A stretch of 64,000 nt of DNA from contig NZ_PUEJ01000001.1 of NCBI RefSeq assembly GCF_002982075.1, positions 1 to 64,000 on the forward strand. The letters run 5' to 3'. Below, one piece after another: positions 18,204 to 27,118 of the stretch. How positions within the stretch are numbered: position 1 is the first letter of the stretch; each line of letters begins with the position of its first letter. Position numbers and translations under genes: made by a program. The DNA is from Labrys okinawensis. Its GTDB lineage: Bacteria > Pseudomonadota > Alphaproteobacteria > Rhizobiales > Labraceae. The notes beneath the pieces are model-generated. The model was given only the letters and a program-made list of their open reading frames with translations. It searched no databases and had not been told where the DNA came from.

Positions 18204-19139
18204 CTAGCCGTTCGCAGATAGATCCTCCTCACCACCGGCCGAAAGCACGATGCAATTACGACCAAGCATTTTGGCCTGGTAGAGCGCCTTGTCTGCACGG
18301 GCATATAGGCTGAGGGCAATGTCCTCCGAAGCTGCTTCGGTCACGCCGGCCGAGAATGTGATTCTGAGGTCCCGATGATCCTTTAAGGGCTGGGACACCC
18401 GAACGCGTGCGAGCATGCGTTCCAGTATGAGGACCGCCTCGTTTCCATCGGTCCGCGGCATAACAAGGACGAATTCCTCACCACCAACCCGCCCAAAACA
18501 ATCTACACGTCTCAAGCCGGAACTGATCGTGCTTGCGAGAGCTCGGAGAATCTGGTCGCCTGCTGGATGACCGTACCGGTCGTTGATGGTTTTGAAATTA
18601 TCGATGTCGAGGATTGCCAAGCAGCCGACCGGGCCCCCGGTTGCACCTTGCCGTCGGAGCATATCCTCGATACGGGCCATCACAAACCGCCGGTTTGCAA
18701 CGCCGGTCAACTCATCAGTATAGGCGACCTTCACCGCGCTATCGCGGTCTTGCCGAAGGTCCCGAGTATGCGCATGCAAGGCAGTGATGTCGCTTGCCAC
18801 GCAAAGCATCCAGCCGTCATCAAGAACGCTTTCCTTCATCCATAGCCATCGACCGTCCACGAGATCGGTTTCATAGGCCCGAAACGCAATCTTTCCCCGT
18901 CGCGACTGGGTCGATATCAGCCATTCATCGAAATTGCCGATCCGCAAGACCGTGCCTCGTCCCGCCTCGAAATTGCGACGCATGATCTCCGGCCAGGTCG
19001 GCTCCTCATGCTCCTCGATAAAAAAGGCCGAACGAAAGGCGGCATTCGCATACCGGAGACGGTCGAATTGATCGTAAAGCGCTATGAATATCGCCGACTG
19101 GTCAAACCCGGCTACCAGCCTGCTAAGGACCTCATTCAT
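18204..19139 (-). CDS. diguanylate cyclase, PAS-like sensor plus GGDEF
   Basis: A 311-residue soluble protein. The first 125 residues look like a PAS fold (FDQSAIFIALYDQFDRLRYANAAF through WMLCVASDIT). A GGDEF domain follows, with YTDELTGVANRR and the active site GGEEF at 219-223, so it should make c-di-GMP from two GTP. The RRVD at 210-213, exactly five residues before the active site, is the inhibitory I-site, predicting product feedback. The start ATG at 19139 follows family length; a longer upstream extension is possible. It is transcribed toward the bcs operon, and its product could activate BcsA through PilZ. Confidence 0.9.
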   Translation of the reverse strand: MNEVLSRLVAGFDQSAIFIALYDQFDRLRYANAAFRSAFFIEEHEEPTWPEIMRRNFEAGRGTVLRIGNFDEWLISTQSRRGKIAFRAYETDLVDGRWLWMKESVLDDGWMLCVASDITALHAHTRDLRQDRDSAVKVAYTDELTGVANRRFVMARIEDMLRRQGATGGPVGCLAILDIDNFKTINDRYGHPAGDQILRALASTISSGLRRVDCFGRVGGEEFVLVMPRTDGNEAVLILERMLARVRVSQPLKDHRDLRITFSAGVTEAASEDIALSLYARADKALYQAKMLGRNCIVLSAGGEEDLSANG

Positions 19140-19575
19140 GAGGGGCACTTTAGCCTTGTTTTTCCAATCCACGCAAACTACTGGCGAGCATGTCGCCCTC
19201 AGTTCCGCAACTTTGCTGAGACCTCCGACGGCGTGGATGCGATCCCGGCAAAGTCTTTCACTCCACAGCCCGGCCAGGAGGGATTTGTACCGACCAGTGT
19301 GAAAACATGGGTAAAAACACACCGTGACGAGTTCAAAAAGGCCCGGTCATTTTTCGAGATCAGAGCGACTCGCTCCAATTAACTGCAACCGGCGGCATGA
19401 AGTGATCGCATGCGCAACGGGAGGACACGCTCACGGCCACTGCCACTGGAGCGCCTTTGGCGCGGCGGTGGCCGCGACGGAGTCGGTGCTATCTGATATA
19501 ACATGGCGAATGCATTCTGCCGAAGACTTGGCCGAACGCGACACGATTTGCCCGAGACGTTGGATCTAAGTGCTT
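19140..19575. other. intergenic stretch, no gene seen
   Basis: Upstream of the diguanylate cyclase and downstream of the efflux transporter. Short frames exist on both strands but none shows family features or a good ribosome site. Confidence 0.5.
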
Positions 19576-21192
19576 TCAATGGGCTCCGCCACCGGCACTA
19601 CCGGATGGGATCCTGCGGGTGAACAATACGGCGACTGCCGCGAGCGCCAGCACGGTCCCGATCACGGCGAACGTGTCGCCGAAGCCCAGGATGAGTGCTT
19701 GACGATGGACGGTTGCACCGATCACACCGATGGCCTTGTGCTGGGCAAGGATCGCATCGGTTACGCCATGCGCCATGAAATACTGGGTCAGGTGATCGAT
19801 CCGATCACGCACCTCATCGCGCACGAGCGTGACCGATTGCCCGATGATATTGGAGTGAAACTGCTCGCGCTTGGTGAGCACCGTTCCCAGCGTAGCCGTG
19901 CCGACGGCACCGCCCAGATTGCGCAGCATATTGGACAGGCCCGAGGCGGCACCGGCATCACTTGGTGCGATTCCCGCTGTGGTGATCACGCTGATCGGCG
20001 TCAGCACCAGCGCTTGACCGATGGCGCGCACGATGTTGGGCAGGAAGAACTGGTCGCCGGCATTGTCCGGCGACAGGTTGACATTCATGAAAGCGCTTGC
20101 CGCGAAAATGCTGATCCCGACGAAAGCGATGAAGCGCACGTCGAAATGTTTCAGCAGCAACGGCACGAATGGAATGATGAGGAGCTGCGGCAGGCCGGTC
20201 CAGGCCAGCACCAGGCCGATCTGCTCGGCATTGTAGCGCTGCACCTGGCCCAGATATTGCGGCAGGATGTAGACGGTACCGAACAGCGCTACCCCGACCA
20301 GCACGTTGACCACGATGCCGATGCCGAAATTGCGCTGCGCGAGCAGGCGCAACTGGACCAGAGGCTTCTTGACTGTCAGTTCGATGATGATGAAGGCGCT
20401 CAGGAACAATGCCGCTGTCAAGGCGAGCTTGACGATGAAGGACGACTGAAACCAATCATCCTTGTTGCCCTCTTCGAGCACGGTCTGCAGCGCTGCAAGC
20501 CCGATCGCCATGGTGACGATGCCGGCCCAGTCGCCCTCCTTGAGGAGCGAGAGCTGCATCGGCTTCTTTTCCAGCGTGAAGTAGAGCGCGGCGAACATGA
20601 TCAGGCTCGGCGGCGCGTTGACGAAGAAGATGGTCTGCCAGCCATAATTCTCGGTGAGATAGCCACCGATGGTCGGGCCGATCGCGGGCGCGAAGGTAAC
20701 CGACAGGGCGAACATGGCAAGGCCGATCGGCTGCTGGCCCTTGGGCAGGCGGGTCAGGACCATGGTGAAGGCCATCGGGATCAGCACGCCGCCGGCGAAA
20801 CCCTGCAGGCCACGCAATACGATCATGGTGCCGAGATCGTGGGCGAAGGCGCAGGCGGCCGAGAACAGGGCGAATAGCGCCACGTTGGTCAGCATGTAGC
20901 GCCGAAACGAAAACACACGGCTGAGATAGTCGGTGAGGGGAATGACTACGATCTCGCCGATCAGATAGGAGGTCGAGATCCAGGCCCCATTGTCGACGCC
21001 AGTGCCGATGCCGCCCTCAATGTTGAGCAGCGAAGCGTTGGTGATCTGGATGTTGAGGATCGCCATGAAGGCGCCGATCATGGCAGCAAGCACAGCGATC
21101 CAGGCCGTTGTGCTGGCCTTGTCGGCGGGCTTGGCGGCGATAGAGGTGGGAATGGAAGAACCGAGCCGAACGGTCTGGGCCGATGATGACAT
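19576..21192 (-). CDS. multidrug MFS transporter, DHA2 (EmrB/QacA) family
   Basis: A 538-residue inner-membrane drug:proton antiporter with 14 predicted helices. The motif C-type segment FAPAIGPTIGGYLTENYGWQTIFFVN is diagnostic for the DHA2 antiporters. The ATG at 21192 has AGGAGG five bases upstream, so the in-frame N-terminal extension is discarded. It follows the membrane fusion protein gene by 37 bases and probably forms a tripartite pump with it and an outer-membrane channel encoded elsewhere. Confidence 0.94.
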   Translation of the reverse strand: MSSSAQTVRLGSSIPTSIAAKPADKASTTAWIAVLAAMIGAFMAILNIQITNASLLNIEGGIGTGVDNGAWISTSYLIGEIVVIPLTDYLSRVFSFRRYMLTNVALFALFSAACAFAHDLGTMIVLRGLQGFAGGVLIPMAFTMVLTRLPKGQQPIGLAMFALSVTFAPAIGPTIGGYLTENYGWQTIFFVNAPPSLIMFAALYFTLEKKPMQLSLLKEGDWAGIVTMAIGLAALQTVLEEGNKDDWFQSSFIVKLALTAALFLSAFIIIELTVKKPLVQLRLLAQRNFGIGIVVNVLVGVALFGTVYILPQYLGQVQRYNAEQIGLVLAWTGLPQLLIIPFVPLLLKHFDVRFIAFVGISIFAASAFMNVNLSPDNAGDQFFLPNIVRAIGQALVLTPISVITTAGIAPSDAGAASGLSNMLRNLGGAVGTATLGTVLTKREQFHSNIIGQSVTLVRDEVRDRIDHLTQYFMAHGVTDAILAQHKAIGVIGATVHRQALILGFGDTFAVIGTVLALAAVAVLFTRRIPSGSAGGGAH

Positions 21193-21229
21193 CGCAGCCT
21201 CCTGCCATGGCTTTCTTGTGAAGAGGATC

Positions 21230-22423
21230 TCAGTTGGTGGCGGTAGCAGTTGCCGAGGCGATCCGCGTCGTCGAGGCCCTGGTGTCGATCGAGGGATAGA
21301 CCGACATGCCGGGGCGAAGCACGACCGATGGCGCACTGGCTTCGTCCAGCACGATCTTTACCGGAATGCGCTGCACCACCTTGGTGAAATTGCCGGTGGC
21401 ATTGTCCGGCGGTAGCAAGGCAAACTCCTGGCCGCTCGCAGGCGAAAGGCTGTCGACATGGCCCTTGAAGATCTGCCCGGGGAAGGTATCGACTTCAACT
21501 TCGACCGGCTGCCCCGCCTTGACGTCGGTGAGCTGCGTTTCCTTGTAATTGGCGACGATGTAGGCCTCATGGCTGGGAACCACCGCCATCAACTGCGTAC
21601 CGGCCTGGACATATTGGCCGACCCGCAAAGTGCGATTGCCGACGACACCGTCGATGGGAGCGAGGAGATTGGTATAGGAGAGGTTCAGTTCGGCCTGATG
21701 CTGCGTGGCTTCGGCCCCGGCCAGCGCGGCTTCAGCTTGGGTCAGTTCGGCCCGGTTCACATCAAGCTGCTTGGTTGCCCTGGCGAGCACGGCGGTGTCG
21801 CGCGTGACCGCGGCACGGGCGGCAGCAATGCGAGAGGCGGCCTGCTGGGCATTCTGGACGCTGCCGAAACCCTTCTGGGCGAGCTCGGTATAGCGCTTGT
21901 CTTCCTGCTCGGCGAAAGTCTGGTTGGCGAGGTCGACCGTGACCGTTGCCTGAGCCGCGTCGATCTCGGCCTGTTCGGCCACCAGCGCCGCCTGTTTGTC
22001 GGCGATGGTCGCCTTGGCGGCCGCAACCTGCGCCTTGGCTTGTTCGAGTGCGACCCTGAAGTCGCGGTCATCGATGCGAGCCAGCACTTCGCCTGCCTTC
22101 ACCGGTTGGTTGTCGTTCACCAGCACCGCTGCGATATAGCCCGACACCTTGGGCGCGATCGTGGTGCTGTCGGCCTTGACATAAGCATCGTCGGTGGTGA
22201 CCAGAAAGCGCCCCACGGTCCAATAGTCCCAGCCATAATGGCCGGCACCCGCCATGGCGGCGAGGGCGACGCCTGCCAGTAACAGCCAGCGCATCGGGCG
22301 CATTTTTCTTGTCGGCTTGGGTGCGACGGGAAGGGACGGCTCATTCGCCAGCTCTATGCCAGGAATAGCCTCAGTCACGGGGACGGTCTTCTCATCGGTG
22401 ACGATGACTTCATGCTTGCTCAT
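21230..22423 (-). CDS. HlyD/EmrA-type membrane fusion protein
   Basis: A 397-residue periplasmic adaptor. It has a single N-terminal membrane helix (WLLLAGVALAAMAGAGHYGW), a biotinyl-lipoyl half (VSGYIAAVLVNDNQPVKAGEVLARID), a long coiled-coil hairpin rich in alanine, glutamine and glutamate (about residues 125-250), and the second lipoyl half (LSYTNLLAPIDGVVGNRTLRVGQYV). It links the MFS pump encoded just downstream to an outer-membrane channel. It is transcribed divergently from a TetR gene, with a palindromic operator candidate between them. Confidence 0.94.
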   Translation of the reverse strand: MSKHEVIVTDEKTVPVTEAIPGIELANEPSLPVAPKPTRKMRPMRWLLLAGVALAAMAGAGHYGWDYWTVGRFLVTTDDAYVKADSTTIAPKVSGYIAAVLVNDNQPVKAGEVLARIDDRDFRVALEQAKAQVAAAKATIADKQAALVAEQAEIDAAQATVTVDLANQTFAEQEDKRYTELAQKGFGSVQNAQQAASRIAAARAAVTRDTAVLARATKQLDVNRAELTQAEAALAGAEATQHQAELNLSYTNLLAPIDGVVGNRTLRVGQYVQAGTQLMAVVPSHEAYIVANYKETQLTDVKAGQPVEVEVDTFPGQIFKGHVDSLSPASGQEFALLPPDNATGNFTKVVQRIPVKIVLDEASAPSVVLRPGMSVYPSIDTRASTTRIASATATATN

Positions 22424-22473
22424 GATCGGATCCTTTCCTGCTGGAGCCGCCGGAATGAGCTTGCTCTCATTTA

Positions 22474-22535
22474 GGAAAATTGGTATTTTCCCAAATACTC
22501 CCAGCCGTCGGTGCTGTCAATAGAATTTGGAAAAT
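22474..22535. promoter_or_regulatory. palindromic operator candidate for the TetR regulator
   Basis: GGAAAAT-TGGT-ATTTTCC at 22474-22491 is a perfect 7-base inverted repeat with a 4-base centre. A second related half-site, ATTTGGAAAAT, occurs at 22525-22535, right at the TetR start codon, and resembles the complement of the first site's right arm plus flank. The position between divergent efflux and repressor genes fits autoregulated TetR control; binding is inferred. Confidence 0.6.
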
Positions 22536-23196
22536 GACCATGGTCCTTAATGATAAAACGCCAAAGCGTCTGCGCGGACGGCCGCAAATCCGGCCGGATG
22601 CCGAGACAAGGCAGTTGATCGTCGCGGCGGCACGCCACGAGTTCCATGGTCGCGGCTATGCTGGTGCCAGCATGGGGCGGGTTGCCGAACGGGCTGGGGT
22701 CTCTACCAAGACCATGTACCGGCTCATCCCGACCAAGGCCGATCTGTTCCGCAGTGTCGTCGCGGACCGGATCTCGCGCTTTTATCTGGAGCTGGACGAA
22801 AAGCGGCTTGAAGAGTTGCCGATTGAGGAGGCGCTTGAACGTATTCTCATCGGCTATGGTACCTTGAGCTTCGACGAGGAGGCGGTCTCAAGCCTTCACC
22901 TCGTCATTGCCGAATGCGACCGTTTTCCCGAGATTGGCACCGCCTTCTATGAGCTGGCTTTGCGCCCCACCAGCCAGACTATGGCGGCCTGGCTCGAGCG
23001 CCGGCAAAAGCTTGGAGAAATCGAGGCGGGCGATGCGATGGTTGCCGTCGGCGTGCTCCGGGGAATGATGACCATGGAGCCGCAGCGCGCCATCATGCTC
23101 GGCCTGCGCCCGCCGCCGGATCTCGAGGAGATCACGATACGGGCGCGCTACTGCGCGCGGCTTTTCCTGAGTGGATGCCGGACGAAGCAAGGATAG
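22534..23196 (+). CDS. TetR-family transcriptional repressor
   Basis: A 220-residue regulator. The N-terminal helix-turn-helix is classical (IVAAARHEFHGRGYAGASMG, then RVAERAGVSTKTMYRLIPTK and ADLFRSVV), followed by an all-helical ligand-binding domain. ATGs at 22534 and 22540 are both usable with TTTGGA upstream. It is divergent from the EmrA/EmrB-like genes and most likely represses them until a toxic ligand binds. Confidence 0.92.
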   Translation: MTMVLNDKTPKRLRGRPQIRPDAETRQLIVAAARHEFHGRGYAGASMGRVAERAGVSTKTMYRLIPTKADLFRSVVADRISRFYLELDEKRLEELPIEEALERILIGYGTLSFDEEAVSSLHLVIAECDRFPEIGTAFYELALRPTSQTMAAWLERRQKLGEIEAGDAMVAVGVLRGMMTMEPQRAIMLGLRPPPDLEEITIRARYCARLFLSGCRTKQG

Positions 23197-23592
23197 GGCG
23201 ATCAGGTCCAAACTCGGTAAGGCCGACAGCATATTGGTCGGGTGTCGGGGTGGTCATCTGGTGCGGATGAATCGCGGACATAGGGAGTTCCTCCGCGTCT
23301 GGCGACACAGAGCCGACAGCGAGACGGGGTCATTTCTCGAAATAAATGCTGCTGCACAAAATGCTCGCATCCAAGCGCGGCCCTCCTGGCGAGAGCAGGT
23401 TTGCTGGCGGCGCAATGCGCGACACCCTACAGGCCCCGTTTGATGGCTCCGGAGCTTGGACGCAACCGTCGATCAGCAACACGGCCGCGCCAATTGTTCT
23501 GCTGTCGTCCTCCCGCGTGCCGTCGGCAATGACAGGGTTGGCGATGCACACCCGCTCGCCCTGGTTTGAAAGCCGATGGTGCTCGGCGACCT
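23197..23592. other. intergenic stretch, no gene seen
   Basis: Lies between the convergent TetR and DUF1349 genes. Frames on both strands lack ribosome sites or recognisable motifs. Confidence 0.5.
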
Positions 23593-24183
23593 CTATTCCC
23601 CGTTCCGGAGATTTTCGATACGGGCAGGGGACAATCTGACGTCCGACATCCTGACGCGCGTCCCCGTTCCGGTTGGAGATTGCGCACCGAGGCCGACTCG
23701 TATCGGCCTGCGCCCGACTCCCGGAATGGTGAAGAAACGCAGGAATCGCCAGCGATGTCCGTTCTCGGAGAAATGAGCAGCAATGATTTTTCCGTCGCAA
23801 TAAAGACGAAGCCAGATGTGGTCCTGATCGTGGTTCGGGCCGTCCGCGTCATCCGATGTCGTTTTGGTCACGACGCTCACGATCGTCGGCTTGTGCTGCG
23901 CGGAATACTCGAAAGCGACCTTCGCCCAATTCTCCTCGTCGCACTGAATGAAGAGCGCACCGGCGTCATAGGCCGAGGCAAAGTCAACGGATATTCTTGC
24001 TGAAAGAGTGAATGCCCGTTCATCGACCTCCTGCGTCAGGCGAACGACATTCGACAGGCGCGAGCCGTCCAAGGGATTGAAGAACCAATCGGTCTTGCCC
24101 TGGGCAATGAACTCGACCGTATCGCGATCAATCACGGCCTGGCCGTGCTGGCTGCCCTCAAGGCGCATGGTGTCAAGCTTCAT
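23593..24183 (-). CDS. DUF1349 protein (concanavalin-like fold)
   Basis: A 196-residue soluble protein with the DUF1349 pattern: GKTDWFFNP near the start, DAGALFIQCDEENWAKVAFEYS in the middle, and WRFLRFFTIP with VRVGLGAQSP near the end. The family has a concanavalin A-like beta-sandwich; its activity is poorly known, though related folds bind or act on sugars. It follows the TIM-barrel isomerase gene by 12 bases and is surely in the same operon, implying a role in the catabolic island. Confidence 0.88.
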   Translation of the reverse strand: MKLDTMRLEGSQHGQAVIDRDTVEFIAQGKTDWFFNPLDGSRLSNVVRLTQEVDERAFTLSARISVDFASAYDAGALFIQCDEENWAKVAFEYSAQHKPTIVSVVTKTTSDDADGPNHDQDHIWLRLYCDGKIIAAHFSENGHRWRFLRFFTIPGVGRRPIRVGLGAQSPTGTGTRVRMSDVRLSPARIENLRNGE

Positions 24184-24195
24184 TTGCCTGCCCCT

Positions 24196-25107
24196 CTATT
24201 CATCATCTGGGAACTGATTGCGTCGATCGAGGATCAGACGCTCCATCAGTATCTTTAAATCCTGTGCAACGGCGTAGCTGTTGTCCTGATGCTGGCGCTT
24301 GCAGAAGAGCTCGCAGCTCCACCAGCCCTCATATCCGGTGGCTTTGACCGCATCGACCCAGCTTTTGAGATCGAGAGCGCCGCTTCCTGTGGGAACATCG
24401 CGCAGGATCGATTCATTCGGGATGCCGCCGGCATAGGGCAGGGAATCGCATAGATGCACGCCATAGATGAGGTTCTTGTCGAGCCGGGCGATCCGGTCCG
24501 GCGTATCGCCTGCCGTATAGGCGTGCCAGAAATCGATCACCAGGCGGACATTGTCCCGCCTGCATCCGTCGATGATGCGCAACTGGGCATCCATGCTGTT
24601 CAACGGCGTCCAGGACAAGGCCTCGAGATACACGATCAGGCCATGGTCTGCGGCAATATCGGCAACGGCAGCAAGGTTTCCGGCCGTCAAGGCCGTCTGC
24701 TCCGCTTCGGTCATGCCGATGAGGCCGCGGTAGAGCTGCGGATAGCAGTTCGCCGCCTCGGGCTCGAAGGCCCTCAGGTCCAAGGGACCGGTAATCGCCT
24801 CGATCCCTCTCGCTCCGGCGACGACCGCCAGCTGACACAGCTCCTCAGCCTCGCGCAGCATGTCACGCCGGTGCTCGCCCTGCCGTTCCACATCGATGAG
24901 AAAGCCGATGCCCGGCAGGAAAAGATCTGCAAGGCGTTCGCGCAGATCCACCTGGCTGAAGCCGGCTTCGAGAAAGGCTGCAATCTTGGTTCCGGAGGTT
25001 TCGAGACCATCGAACCCGAGGCTGCGTGTGATATCGATGTCGATGGCTAGCGTATTCCATCTGGAAGCCATGGAGTGAAAGATCAATTGGTTGTGCTTGG
25101 TTTCCAT
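24196..25107 (-). CDS. sugar phosphate isomerase/epimerase (AP_endonuc_2 TIM barrel)
   Basis: A 303-residue TIM-barrel protein of the xylose isomerase-like superfamily. Likely metal-ligand segments are visible: YLEALSW (Glu), LVIDFWHAY (Asp and His), YGVHLCD (His, Asp) and WWSCELF (Glu). Members act on sugars, inosose (IolE, IolI) or 3-keto sugars; the substrate here is unknown. The ATG at 25107 has AAGG upstream; the longer in-frame frame overlaps the preceding gene and is discarded. It sits between Gfo/Idh and DUF1349 genes in one operon. Confidence 0.9.
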   Translation of the reverse strand: METKHNQLIFHSMASRWNTLAIDIDITRSLGFDGLETSGTKIAAFLEAGFSQVDLRERLADLFLPGIGFLIDVERQGEHRRDMLREAEELCQLAVVAGARGIEAITGPLDLRAFEPEAANCYPQLYRGLIGMTEAEQTALTAGNLAAVADIAADHGLIVYLEALSWTPLNSMDAQLRIIDGCRRDNVRLVIDFWHAYTAGDTPDRIARLDKNLIYGVHLCDSLPYAGGIPNESILRDVPTGSGALDLKSWVDAVKATGYEGWWSCELFCKRQHQDNSYAVAQDLKILMERLILDRRNQFPDDE

Positions 25108-25150
25108 ATTTTGGCGGCCTTCGCTGTTCCAGGTGCGCGAGCGGAAGTCT

Positions 25151-26143
25151 TCAAACGGTGATGATGCGGCGTTTTCTCTCCGCCGCCGCGAGCGCTTCCA
25201 CCGTCCGCAAAGCCATGACGCAATCCTCGCCGCGGCATAGCCAAGGCGAAGACTGGCGCATCGGTGAGGCGAAGCTTTCAACGGTGGTGCAATAGGGGTC
25301 CCGCTCTCTGACGGGAATCAATTCATTGCGCGTTCCCAGGCGCCGCACCAGCGTGCCCGATATCTTGCCATTGAGGGTACCGTGGGCGATCAGTGTGCCC
25401 TGATCGCCCACGAGCATGACTATGCTGTCGAGTTCGGCCGTGGTGAAGCTCTCATAGGCCTGGAAGAGGACATCACCGGTCAGGTTTATTGCGTAAACCA
25501 TCTGTTGGCGGGTTCTGTTGCCGGATGCCACCGGCAACGCCGAAACCTCGATCGGGTCCCTGCCTGTCAGGAAGCGGGCCAGATCGATATCCTGAACCGA
25601 AATGTCGAGAAGCAGATCAACAGGTTCTTCCAGCTCCGCGCTTCTGCGGTAGGCCGGTGACTGAAATGGCACGCCCCGCACGATCATGAGGGATCGCAGG
25701 GTACCAATCTCGCCTTCGAGCACCAGCCTGCCCATGGTCTGATGGATGGTGGAGGCGCGGAGAGGCTGATTCACGCAGAGTACGACACCCGAGCGCTCGC
25801 ACCGCTCGGCCAAGGCTTGTACAACACTGCTCGCAGCGGCAAGTGGACCGTCGCATAGAACGTGCTTGCCGGCTGCCGCAGCGGCCGAGATATAATGTCC
25901 TCTCCGGGCACGAGCCGCACTGACATAGATAAAGTTCACGGCGGGATCGGCCAATGCCTGCTGCGCTTCGGTCGATATTCGCGGAATGTCCATGTCCTCC
26001 GCGAAGGACCTGGCATAGTCATCGTTTCTGCTGACGACCCATCGCGGTTCATGGCCAACCGAACGGATCGCCGAGACCATATGTTCGGTGGCGATCGTGC
26101 CCGTTCCCATGATCGACCAGCCAGCTGTTTGCGTTGAAATCAC
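25151..26143 (-). CDS. Gfo/Idh/MocA-family protein with altered catalytic residues
   Basis: A 330-residue protein with an N-terminal Rossmann fold (SIMGTGTIATEHM) and the C-terminal alpha/beta domain of the family. In active members an EKP motif supplies the catalytic lysine and a DxGxHxxD motif the catalytic histidine (IolG Lys97, Asp172, His176). Here these read CDGPLA and DISVQDID, so both lysine and histidine are absent. It may be a non-dehydrogenase, a binding protein or a decayed enzyme. The start is a GTG with GAGG upstream. It is first in the operon and divergent from the XRE regulator. Confidence 0.9.
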   Translation of the reverse strand: MISTQTAGWSIMGTGTIATEHMVSAIRSVGHEPRWVVSRNDDYARSFAEDMDIPRISTEAQQALADPAVNFIYVSAARARRGHYISAAAAAGKHVLCDGPLAAASSVVQALAERCERSGVVLCVNQPLRASTIHQTMGRLVLEGEIGTLRSLMIVRGVPFQSPAYRRSAELEEPVDLLLDISVQDIDLARFLTGRDPIEVSALPVASGNRTRQQMVYAINLTGDVLFQAYESFTTAELDSIVMLVGDQGTLIAHGTLNGKISGTLVRRLGTRNELIPVRERDPYCTTVESFASPMRQSSPWLCRGEDCVMALRTVEALAAAERKRRIITV

Positions 26144-26279
26144 AGCCAGAACCTCTTTCAGCCCGCAGTCGGCAGAGAGTGGCCAGATCCAGGCCGGACT
26201 ACAATTTCGCAGGCCATTGAAGTCATTCTCACTACGACGTAGAATCTGCGTCAGATCGCGTCAAAGATGGAGGCAAGTG

Positions 26280-27104
26280 GTGGAGCATCTCGGGAAGGAT
26301 GGCAGCGCTCTTGCAGCCAATCTCAGGACGTTGTGCGACCGGCATGGCTCTGTCGCGGCCGTCTGCCGCAAAATTAATGTCAATCGACAGCAGTTCAATA
26401 AATACTTGTCGGGCGCGCATATCCCTTCTGCTACCAACTTGCGCATTATTGCCAATTATTTTGGCCTGAGCGTAGCGATACTTTTTACGGATCCGGATGA
26501 ATTCCGCACGCTTGTCGATGGAAATTTCTTTCATGCCATGGCTACGGCTCGCCAGTTGCCGGAGTTCTCCCGTTTCGTCTCCAGCATGATCGTCGAAAAC
26601 AACGCTGATCATAACGATATCGTCGGTGTTTATGATCGTTATCAGTTTTCTTCGATCTATAAGGGCTTTGTCCTGAAGTCAGCCTTCTGTATCTACAGAA
26701 ACAAGGAGTTTCTCCAGCATTACTACGTAGAGAGATTCCCGAGCTTCGACGATCCTTCCAAGATCGAGTATGTCTTCAAATATTACGGCTTCTGTTTTCC
26801 GGTCGCCGATCGCCTGTTCACCGCCGATTTCGAGGGCATCCAGTCGAACGAGATGACATTCGGCGTCTATGCCCGGGTGAAACGCAACTCGAAGAAATTC
26901 ATGTTCGGCATTGCCAGCGGCGTCGCCGCGAATGTGTTTCGCCAACCCTATTCCACCAAGGTCGCGCTGCATTATCGCGGCCCCGGCCTGCTGTGCCGTG
27001 AACATCTGAAGGCCCTCACCGTCATGGATCGCAATGATCCGGCGATCCCACGTGAAGCGCTTCAATATCTCGGCGACGGATCGGACATGATTCAGATGAG
27101 TTGA
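26280..27104 (+). CDS. XRE-family transcriptional regulator
   Basis: A 274-residue protein starting at a GTG six bases after GGAGG (26269-26273); a GTG one codon upstream is an alternative. The N-terminal 65 residues form a helix-turn-helix of the Cro/CI type (LRTLCDRHGSVAAVCRKINV, then NRQQFNKYLSGAHIPSATNL and IIANYF). The remaining 200 residues are an uncharacterised sensor-like domain rich in aromatic residues. It is divergent from the Gfo/Idh operon and probably controls the catabolic island. Confidence 0.88.
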   Translation: MEHLGKDGSALAANLRTLCDRHGSVAAVCRKINVNRQQFNKYLSGAHIPSATNLRIIANYFGLSVAILFTDPDEFRTLVDGNFFHAMATARQLPEFSRFVSSMIVENNADHNDIVGVYDRYQFSSIYKGFVLKSAFCIYRNKEFLQHYYVERFPSFDDPSKIEYVFKYYGFCFPVADRLFTADFEGIQSNEMTFGVYARVKRNSKKFMFGIASGVAANVFRQPYSTKVALHYRGPGLLCREHLKALTVMDRNDPAIPREALQYLGDGSDMIQMS

Positions 27105-27118
27105 AACAGCCCCTCGCC

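Noticed and set aside
23330-23800. 156-codon minus-strand frame overlapping the DUF1349 gene
   Set aside because: Out of frame with DUF1349, no ribosome site and no recognisable motif.
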